Shown here: in pieces, positions 56,312 through 64,000 of the stretch
Position numbering within the stretch: the stretch's first letter is position 1
Layout: each line of letters starts with the position of its first letter
Source of the DNA: Persicaria tinctoria
Lineage: Eukaryota; Streptophyta; Magnoliopsida; Caryophyllales; Polygonaceae
DNA: 64,000 bases
Assembly: GCA_037127255.1 (NCBI GenBank)
Contig: JBANSL010000005.1
Location: 79,551,160-79,615,159, forward strand
Reading direction: 5' to 3'
Position numbers and translations under genes: made by a program
The notes under the pieces: generated by a model
Told to the model about the DNA's origin: nothing
What the model saw: only the letters and a program-made list of their open reading frames with translations
The model's database searches: none

Positions 56312-58258
56312 AACCCCCACAGTCGAAACTGGAGGGGGTCGTACAGTGAGACTGGAGCGAAAATCAATGAACAACTGTCTAGGTAAACCCTTGGTGAATA
56401 TATCAGCGTACTGATACAAGGACGGGACATGTAGAACGCGGACATGTCCTATGGCAACCTTGTCTCTGACGAAGTGGAGATCAAGCGCAATGTGCTTCGT
56501 GCGTTGATGTTGGACCGGGTTGCTAGCCAGATAGACGGCAGAGATGTTATCAGTGTAGATCAGAGTGGCATTCATAAGAGGGCAACGGAGCTCAAGCAGG
56601 AGATTGCGGAGCCAAGAGCACTCGGAGACAACGTTGGCAACGCCCCTGTATTCGGCCTCAGCGCTGGAGCGAGACACGACAGACTGACGCTTGGCCGACC
56701 ACGACACAAGGGTGTCGTTGAGGAAGACACAGTAACCAGACGTGGAGCGACGTGTGTCAGGACAACCACCCCAATCCGCATCAGTGTAAGCAACAAGGTC
56801 AAGCTTAGAGGAAGGAGTGATCGTGGTGCCGAGCTCGAGTGTGCCGCTGATGTACCGAATGATCCGCTTTAAGGCATGAAAGTGGGGTTCCCTGGGTGCA
56901 TGCATGAACAAGCAGATTTGCTGAACGGCGTAACTGATATCAGGTCTGGTGAAGGTGAGATACTGAAGAGCACCAGCAAGGCTCCTGTACAATGTCGGAT
57001 CAACAACCAAAGGACCAGAGTGAGTGCTGAGCTTGTTGGATGTATCGACACGGGTGGCGACGGGATTGCAGTTACTCATCTTAGCCCGAGCAACAATTTC
57101 AGCAGCATACTTACTCTGTGAGAGGAATAGCCCAGACGCATGCCGCTGAACAGCAACTCCCAAGAAGTAAGACAACTGACCCAAATCTGACATAGCGAAT
57201 TCAGCACTCAGCTGTGAAATAATCGACGTCCGAAGAGCATCAGAAGAGGCGGTGAGAATGATGTCGTCAACATACAGTAATAGAAATGCCATGTCGGAGC
57301 CTCTGCAATAGATGAACAGGGACGAATCCGAGCGGCTGCCAATGAAACCCAAGCGGAGCAGATGAGAAGCAAAGCGCTGGAACCAAGCTCGCGGAGCCTG
57401 TTTCAGACCATACAGAGAGCGCTTCAGGAGACAGACGTGCTTGGGACGATCAGCATCAGTAAATCCCGGCGGCTGAAATATGTAGACTGTCTCATTCAGG
57501 TGACCATGCAGAAAAGCGTTCTTGACATCCAGCTGATGAATGGCCCATTTGCGCGACAGAGCTAAGCTCAATACCACTCGGATAGTGGCAGGCTTGACCA
57601 CGGGGCTGAAGGTCTCATCACAATCAATACCTACCTGCTGAGATCGACCGTTGACGACAAGACGTGCTTTATAGCGCTCCAACGTCCCATCAGAGCGGAA
57701 CTTGTGACGGAAGAGCCACATACAGCGAACGACGTTCGCCGCTGCAGGGCGAGGGACAAGAACCCAAGTACCATTCTTTGTAAGGGCCCTGTATTCGTCG
57801 AGCATAGCCGCCTGCCAATTCGGGTCGAGGAGGGCTGTTTTGTGGGAGGTGGGGATGGGGGACAGGGAGGTCGAGGTGGAGGAAGGGGTTGAGTGGGAGT
57901 CGGGAGGGACGGGGGCAAGGGGGGCGGAGCGGGGTTGATTTGCGGCGGGCGCCGCAAGGGGTGCGGCGGGCGCCGCAAGGGGTGCTACGGGCGCCGCCAG
58001 TGTGTGGGACGGAGGGTAGGGATGGTTTAGTTGACTGGCGGCGGGCGCCGCAAGGGGTGCGGCGGGCGCCACAAGGGGTGTTGCGGGCGCCGCAAGGTGT
58101 GTTGCGGGCGCCGCCAGTGTGTGGGACGGAGGGTAAGGATGGTTTAGTTGATTGGCTGCGGGAGCCGCATTTTGCGGCGGGCGCAACATTACAATATGGC
58201 GATCCGACGGAGGGATGTAGGCATGGTGTTGAGCGGCGGGGTGATGTGTGGTGGTCAT
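56309..58258 (-). CDS. Copia reverse transcriptase and RNase H, continuous 649-codon frame
   Basis: The frame is open from the linker through RNase H. After the alanine/proline repeats come [80 protein letters not shown], the catalytic LLYVDDIILTAS (YVDD), SDLGQLSYFLGVAVQRHASG, FTRPDISYAVQQICLFMHAP, then RNase H with YTDADWGGCPDTRRSTSGYC, SRSSAEAEYRGVANVVSECS and YTDNISAVYLASNPVQHQRT. The methionine used as start lies in the linker and is arbitrary; upstream integrase is in another frame. The catalytic domains appear intact although the element is truncated. Confidence 0.9.
57940..58185 (-). repeat. GC-rich minisatellite in the Copia C linker (second copy)
   Basis: Same array as 50356-50610, with GGCGCCGCAAGGGGTG units. 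The nearby poly-G run (58326-58340 region) is two bases shorter than in the first copy. Confidence 0.85.
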
Positions 58259-58587
58259 CGAGACGATTTGATGGGGTCGGAAGACACCAGAGACGCTGCG
58301 GGTGTGTGGTCTGGTGGGGGGTGGTGGTAGTGGGGGGGAGGGGGAGAGGCAGGAGCACCGGGAGAGCTCTGGGGAAGAAGAAAATGCGGGAATGGTGACT
58401 CAGACTCTGACGGAGACACGGTGGGTGTGAGAGACGCAAAGGGGAATCGCGACTCATCAAAGGTGACATGGCGAGAGAGAATGATCTTGTGGGTCTTGAT
58501 ATCGAGGCAGATGTAACCGCGATGATCAGACGGGTAGCCAAGAAAGACACAAGGGGTGGAGCGTGGGTGAAGCTTGTGAGGGGCGGG

Positions 58588-58768
58588 TAGTCAAAACATG
58601 ACAAGTATTCCTACTATATCCAGGTAGCCCTCTAGAAACTCCACATATCCGCTTGAGAAGTCCTATTATTATTATTATTATTTTATTTTTTATTTTTTTA
58701 ATTTTTTTTAATTTTTTATTTTTTATTTTTTATTTTTTATAATAATAATATTATTATTATTATAAAAT
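58588..58768. repeat. Junction and AT-rich 3' tail of non-LTR element copy 2
   Basis: About 75 bases of unassigned sequence follow the Copia break. Then come (TAT)n, an impure T/A-rich stretch, and AATAATAATATTATTATTAT next to the element end at 58769. Its (TTA)n(TAA)n character matches the tails of copies 1 and 3, although it is degenerate. Confidence 0.65.
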
Positions 58769-60768
58769 GGCTTACATAAAGTTGGTTGGAAGCCTCGTAA
58801 CAAATTGGGCTCCAACGCCTTTTTGAATAGTGAAACCAACTCTATGAAAAACAAAATCGCCATTAACAAACCCCGTACCATGACTTTTCGTAACCAAATG
58901 AACCCGCTTCAAAAAACCAATCGCCTTATCTCCCAATTCCCCCAAAGTAGAAAACGCAAATGCCATGAAGCAATACCCCTTAGCAGCACAAATATCTGCG
59001 TACTTCTTCTCCTTCGTTTCTGTGGCTTGAGAGACTGCCTTGCCTGGTAAAAAGGAGTCATTGGCTCTAGTTGTGAACGGCGAAGCCCCAACTACGTCAA
59101 CACAAGTGTCTCTACCCCTATCCCACCCATAAACCAATAGATCACCCGGCCTCAGCTCAACACCATCGTCGTTGCTCATACATGTATGCGCTTCCTTTTG
59201 AACTGCAATGCCCGCTTTATAGCATATGTCTGCCAAAACATCTCGGACCATGTCGTGTCGGTGCTTGGCCCCAATTCCTCGACTACAATGTAGAGCATGA
59301 TCTCCAAATGGGTCCATCCTGTCAAGCTCACAACTGGGACAAGTCGAATAACCACTAAACATAGGGAACGAGAGATGGTATTGGAGCACAGAACGAAACT
59401 GTCTGGATGGCATGGTTTGAGCAAGGCCCTCAATGGGAGTAGCCAACAAAAAATCATGTTCTCTTTCCCCTCTCCCCGCTTGCAGAATGTGTAACTGTCT
59501 TGGCGTCGGATTGTGTGTGGACACTAAGGTGTCATCAATGAACTTGAAGTATCGATCCGCCAATACTGACATAAACTTTTTGGGGGCGGGGGATACAAAC
59601 AAATCATTAATATCCGAACCAACACAAGTGACATACCTCGAGATGGATTGGATGAGAACACTGTCCAGGCTAATGTCAGATCGTTTAGATGGTGATGACA
59701 CTAAATTGCCCAAAATAGATGCTTGAAGCTCAGCCATTTGAAGACGAGATGCGATGAAAGCATACTGACTAACATCATGAGCCGTGAGCACACCAAAACC
59801 TCCAAGCTTTAAGGGAAGAGTGGCTTGCCGCCACTGCCATGTACCAAACCCAGGCCCCCCTGTAGTAATAACATGATCAAGCGAGGCCCGAAGCTCATCA
59901 TCAAAACAACTAATAACATCAGGGAGGGCATAAGGGGGACAAGTTCGAAGGGCAAACATCAACCCTTAGACCCCGATACAATTTCTTAGAAGGAGTAGCT
60001 CACACTGGGGATCCTCTAGCTTTCGCACAGCCTTTAAAACCTCTATTGACTTGTCAACCCTTTTCATAACCAAGCTACTGCAGAATGTATCACTGATGTT
60101 GGCTGGTCCGCCTAACAACTTCACACCCAATTTGGGTCTAGAAATGTCAGACGGGAACAAACCAACTTCAAAACTCCTCGGATCTTCAGTCGGCCAAAAT
60201 AGTTCAGTTTTCTGAATGTTAATGAATAGCCCCAACTTCGGACCCTCTGCAACCACAATCTCAAGAGCTTTCGCAACCTCATAGGTGTCGCCTGAAAAGG
60301 TACCGTCATCTAGATACCAAGTGTTGATATCAAGAGTACACGAGGTATTAATTTTGGTGACAAGCGGATGCAAAACTAGAGCAAACAAAAGCGGACCTAG
60401 AGGATCACCCTGTTGCACACCTTGACAAGAGCGCAACGGAACATCCTGCCAATAAAGACGAGCAGGTTGGGCATAGCAGAATTCAACCCACGGAGCAATG
60501 GAGGGGCAATGGGTACGCACTTCATGAATCAAAGCACTTCTATCAACGAGATTAAAAGCGTTAGAGAAGTTCACAAGAAGCAGAGACATGTCATTATCCA
60601 TAGCCTTATCGAACAGAAGCTTGTTAACCGAATGAAGGATAGCTTCACCACCCCCAGACACACTCACGCCAAACTGATGTGTGCCTAAATAACTACCAAG
60701 TTCCTTGATGACGATGGAAGCAGCTGATTTGGAAACCAATCTCCTCCAAATAGAACCTTCCGCAATAG

Positions 60769-60770
<2 letters not shown>
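58769..60770 (-). pseudogene. Non-LTR retrotransposon with restriction-like endonuclease, copy 2
   Basis: The minus strand encodes about 660 residues of the same protein as copy 3, starting at the equivalent of PIAVGSIWRR. Reverse transcriptase motifs are LLLVNFSNAFNLVDR (the catalytic Asp of motif A reads N), CQGVQQGDPLGPLLFALVLH and WYLDDGTFSGD. The CCHC-like block is CPSCELDRMDPFGDHALHC with HRHD, and the endonuclease-like segment has RPGDLLVYGW and VDVVG. A TAG stop at about 59967 lies after NCIGV, and an in-frame deletion removes about 20 residues near ILGNL. The 5' end abuts the tail of copy 3, so it is either 5'-truncated or interrupted. Confidence 0.88.
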
Positions 60771-60827
<57 letters not shown>

Positions 60828-60850
60828 ATAATAATAATAATAATAAAAAC
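60771..60850. repeat. Palindromic (TTA)n(TAA)n tail of non-LTR element copy 3
   Basis: On the plus strand TTATTATTA continues for about 54 bases (60771-60824), then AATAATAATAA for about 22 bases. In element orientation this is (TTA)7 then (TAA)18 or so, a perfect self-complementary microsatellite. It joins copy 3's 3' end to copy 2's 5' end. Confidence 0.9.
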
Positions 60851-60853
60851 AAA

Positions 60854-63800
60854 TTACACAAAGTTGGTTGGAAGCCTCGTAACAAATTGGGCTCCAACAC
60901 CTTTTTGAATAGTAAAACTAACTCTATGAAAGATAAAATCGCCCTTAACAGGCCCACTATCATGACTATTCGTAACCAACTGAACCCGCTTTAGGAAACC
61001 GATAGCATCACCCCCCAACTCCCCAAAGGTGGAGAACGCAAATGCCATGAAGCAGTATCCCTTAGCCGCACAAATATCTGCATACTTTTTCTCCTTCCTT
61101 TCCGTTGCTTGAGAGACTGCCTTGCCAGGTACAAAGGAGTCATTGGCTCTGGTCCTGAACGGCGACGCTCCCACCACATCAACACAAGTGTCCCTACCCT
61201 TGTCCCACCCATACACTAACAGATCACCCGGCCTCAGCTCAACACCATCATCACTGCTCATACCTGTATGTGCTTCCTTCTGAACTGCGATGCCTGCTTT
61301 AAAACAAATGTCCGCTAAAACATCTCGGACCATATTGTGTCGATGTTTAGTCCCTATGCCCCTACTGCAATGTAGAGCATGATCTCCAAAAGGATCCATC
61401 CTATGAAGCTCACAACTGGGACAAGTTGGATAACCACTAAACATAGGAATTGAAAGATGGTACAGGAGGACAGAACGATATTGTCGCGATGGCATGGTCT
61501 GAGCAAGCCCCTCAATAGGAGTGGCGAACAGAAAATCTTGTGCTCTTTCTCCTCTCACAGCCTGTAAGATGTGTAACTGTCTAGGAGTTGGATTAAGAGT
61601 AGACACTAAGTTGTCGTCAATGAACTTGAAGTATCGATCCGCCATCACTGACATGAATTTTTTGGGGGCGGGGGATACAACTAAGTCATCAATATTCGAA
61701 CCAACACAAGTGACATACCTCGAAATGGACTGGGTGAGAACAATGTCAGAGCCAATATCAGAGCGTCCGGGTACTGATGTGGCTAAACTAGCCTGAGCAA
61801 GGACTCTAGAAAAAGTATGAGCATGCCCATCCCGACGAGCTAGATTACTCAAAATGAAGGTTTGGAGTTCAGCCGTTTGTATACGGGATGCAGTGAAGGC
61901 AAAATGACTAACGTCATAAGCCGTGAGCACGCCGAAACCACCAAGCTTTAACGGAAGAGTGGCCTGACGCCACTGCCATGGACCAAGCCCAGGACCCCCT
62001 GCAGTAACAACATGCTCAAGGGAGACCCGCAACTCCTCATCAAAACAACTAATAACACTGGAAAGAGCATGAGGGGAGCAAGTACGAAGGGCAAACATCA
62101 TCTTTGAGACACCAATACAATTCCTGAGAAGGAGCAGTTCGCATTGAGGATCATCGAGCTTCCTTACAGCCTTTAAAACCTCTAACGCCTTGTCAACTCT
62201 CTTCATAACCAACCTGTTGCAGAATGTATCATTGTTACTGGCCGGTCCGCCTAACAATTTCACTCCCAATTTGGGTCTAGAAATGTTAGATGGAAACAAA
62301 CCAACTTCGAAGCTCCTCACATCTTCGGTTGGCCAGAACAATTCAGTTTTCTGAATGTTAATGAATAACCCTAACTTCGGACCCTCATTGACCACAATCT
62401 CCAGAGCTTTAGCAACCTCAACGGTTTCACCAGCTAAAGTACCATCATCTAAATACCAAGCATTGATATCAAGAACACATGAGGTATTGATTTTCGTGAC
62501 AAGCGGATGCAGAACCAGAGCAAACAACAACGGACCTAAGGGATCACCTTGCTGCACACCTTGACAAGAACGCAAAGGGACATCCTGCCAGTAAAGACGA
62601 GCAGGTTGGGCATAGCAAAATTCAACCCAAGGAGCAATAGAGGGGCAACGGGCCCGCACTTCTCGAATCAAAGCACTCCTGTCGACAAGATTAAAGGCAT
62701 TAGAAAAGTCCACAAGAAGTAAGGACCTGCCACTGTCCAGACCTTTATCCACCAAAAGCCTGTTAACTGAGTGAAGGATAGCTTCACCGCCCCCAGACAC
62801 ACCCACACCAAACTGGTGTGTCCCTAAATATGTGCTAAGCTCCTTGACGATGACGGAAGAAGCAACTTTGGAAACCAACCTCCTCCAAATGGACCCGACT
62901 GCAATGGGACAAACACCCCCTCCCGGTTTCAACAATGGCGTGAGGGGTGCACTCGCCACAAACTCTGCAAGTACACGAGGACACAAGCCTGACAGAAAAA
63001 GATTAACAACTCTCGTGATGGCCGCAAGAAGCTCACTAGCAATGCCATCACATGCACCACTAAGAATCTCAACAAGATGCTGCGCTCTAAGACCATCCTT
63101 CCCGCAAGAAGTGCCCTTGGGGAAACTCCTAATTCTGTTGAGAACCAACTCCTGACTAACTGACAACGCAGGCACTGAAAGAGGATCAGAAGAAACAACT
63201 GGCGGGGGAGAGGTAGGGTGTTTAGCAAGAAGCTCAACAACTGTGTCATCATTTAAAGGGGCCACCCCAGAAGAAGTGAGGACTTTAATAGCCGCAGCAT
63301 AATGATCATCTCCCATTTTGCGTTTGCACTGAACCACATTCAACTCAAATTGAGACAGGTCTTTTTTCTTCTTAACTGTGTCAGAGGCGCAAGAGGTAGA
63401 CGAGATGAGTACATCCTGAACAAGGGAATGCATCCCCCCTGGCTCTCTCCACAAAGCCAAGGCAGCAGCCATAGAAGCAAACTGATCCCTCTTTCTACTA
63501 TCCGACATGCCCTTAGGGCGACCCTGCTGCGATGCCGTATTAAGAACACAAGCCGGCAGAACAAACAACTGAACCCAACAAGAAACATCCGATGGTTGAG
63601 CAATGACTTTGCAAAGAGCTTCCAGATATGCTCTTCCAAACTCAAGACGGAGCTTGAAAGGGATACTTTTGGTAGTCATAAACCGTTCTTCAAGAAAGCG
63701 CTCAAATAAATGCTTATCAAAAATCAAATCCATCGGTCTTGCATTACCAACATTATGGATAATAGGAGAGCCCCGATCACCAGAAGCTAACAAACAAGGA

Positions 63801-64000
63801 GAGCCGGAAGGTCTTGAAATACCATGGATGACGAACGACTCCCCATTAACACTACATCCCGGCCCGGCGATAGGAATCCCTACCCCTCCATGTTTACATG
63901 CCATTCTAACCGTGTGATTACGCAAACACAAACCACACATCCATCGACCAGCCCGTTCGAGATTAGCGACAAGCAAATCATAAACACCCACATCCGAAGA
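60854..64000 (-). CDS. Non-LTR retrotransposon polyprotein: reverse transcriptase, CCHC knuckle, restriction-like endonuclease (5' end outside window)
   Basis: The open frame of at least 1045 codons has no stop and reaches the right edge, so its start is not in the window. Residues below count from 63991. An N-terminal Cys/His cluster (MCGLCLRNHTVRMACKHG, 18-35) may bind zinc. Reverse transcriptase spans about 285-560: CPIAVGSIWRRLVSK, motif A LLLVDFSNAFNLVDR (~424), motif B GVQQGDPLGPLLFALVLHP (~478) and motif C WYLDDG (~512). A conserved region with LPLKLGGFGVLTA follows. At 857-885 a CX2C...HALHC...HRH knuckle appears, then GVELRPGDLLVYGW (~917) and CVDVVG (~936), the RPxD-x14-D pattern of PD-(D/E)XK restriction-like endonucleases. 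The order RT, CCHC, endonuclease is that of R2/CRE-type elements. No AP endonuclease is seen in the visible part. Confidence 0.85.
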   Translation of the reverse strand, partial: SSDVGVYDLLVANLERAGRWMCGLCLRNHTVRMACKHGGVGIPIAGPGCSVNGESFVIHGISRPSGSPCLLASGDRGSPIIHNVGNARPMDLIFDKHLFERFLEERFMTTKSIPFKLRLEFGRAYLEALCKVIAQPSDVSCWVQLFVLPACVLNTASQQGRPKGMSDSRKRDQFASMAAALALWREPGGMHSLVQDVLISSTSCASDTVKKKKDLSQFELNVVQCKRKMGDDHYAAAIKVLTSSGVAPLNDDTVVELLAKHPTSPPPVVSSDPLSVPALSVSQELVLNRIRSFPKGTSCGKDGLRAQHLVEILSGACDGIASELLAAITRVVNLFLSGLCPRVLAEFVASAPLTPLLKPGGGVCPIAVGSIWRRLVSKVASSVIVKELSTYLGTHQFGVGVSGGGEAILHSVNRLLVDKGLDSGRSLLLVDFSNAFNLVDRSALIREVRARCPSIAPWVEFCYAQPARLYWQDVPLRSCQGVQQGDPLGPLLFALVLHPLVTKINTSCVLDINAWYLDDGTLAGETVEVAKALEIVVNEGPKLGLFINIQKTELFWPTEDVRSFEVGLFPSNISRPKLGVKLLGGPASNNDTFCNRLVMKRVDKALEVLKAVRKLDDPQCELLLLRNCIGVSKMMFALRTCSPHALSSVISCFDEELRVSLEHVVTAGGPGLGPWQWRQATLPLKLGGFGVLTAYDVSHFAFTASRIQTAELQTFILSNLARRDGHAHTFSRVLAQASLATSVPGRSDIGSDIVLTQSISRYVTCVGSNIDDLVVSPAPKKFMSVMADRYFKFIDDNLVSTLNPTPRQLHILQAVRGERAQDFLFATPIEGLAQTMPSRQYRSVLLYHLSIPMFSGYPTCPSCELHRMDPFGDHALHCSRGIGTKHRHNMVRDVLADICFKAGIAVQKEAHTGMSSDDGVELRPGDLLVYGWDKGRDTCVDVVGASPFRTRANDSFVPGKAVSQATERKEKKYADICAAKGYCFMAFAFSTFGELGGDAIGFLKRVQLVTNSHDSGPVKGDFIFHRVSFTIQKGVGAQFVTRLPTNFV

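Overview
The window looks like nuclear DNA of a flowering plant, most likely a eudicot. It has spliced class II O-methyltransferase genes with GT-AG introns, a BAHD acyltransferase remnant, an amino acid permease remnant, and a dense nested mixture of Copia and Gypsy LTR retrotransposons, hAT and CACTA DNA transposons, a SINE and non-LTR elements. There are no operons, CRISPR arrays or other prokaryotic signals. I could not assign the species. All comparisons between copies were made by eye.

Layout. 1-5184 is the 3' end of a Copia element, split in its RNase H by a 4.1 kb CACTA-like element (541-4651) that carries exon-like host sequence and a tRNA-like gene. 5252-5505 is one exon of an amino acid permease. 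A second Copia element (primer site near 6031, gag start 6124) is interrupted by a 5.8 kb non-autonomous Gypsy-type element (6175-11999, minus strand) and resumes at 12005-13530. Next comes the only apparently complete host gene, an O-methyltransferase of four exons (14915-17516). It is followed by a fragment of an unusual non-LTR retrotransposon, an RNase H relic and a BAHD acyltransferase pseudogene split by a nested insertion (19579-22949). 23971-25020 is a non-autonomous hAT. Two nearly complete but dead Copia elements follow (25395-33572, itself containing a 3.2 kb solo LTR, and 34058-38565). 38566-49560 is AT-rich and contains two related hAT elements, a small LTR element, MITEs, a SINE and dispersed repeats.

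49560-58587 is a rearranged duplicate of the methyltransferase locus. It holds a methyltransferase 5' stub (49853), a Copia 5' fragment, a near copy of 12036-17391 (51820-56171) whose methyltransferase is cut in exon 4 by a Copia LTR, and the 3' half of that same Copia family. The window ends with two head-to-tail copies of the non-LTR element. The last has an ORF of at least 1045 codons with reverse transcriptase, a CCHC-like knuckle and a restriction-like endonuclease signature, and it runs off the right edge.

The most interesting points are three. First, a non-LTR retrotransposon with a restriction-like endonuclease and palindromic (TTA)n(TAA)n tails, unlike the AP-endonuclease L1 and RTE elements usual in angiosperms. 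Second, a MITE inserted exactly in the TATA box of the methyltransferase, with the empty site preserved in a paralogue. Third, a duplicated methyltransferase block whose breakpoints lie in Copia sequence. Host function here is limited to the methyltransferase, probably of specialised phenylpropanoid-type metabolism; everything else is mobile DNA or gene debris.
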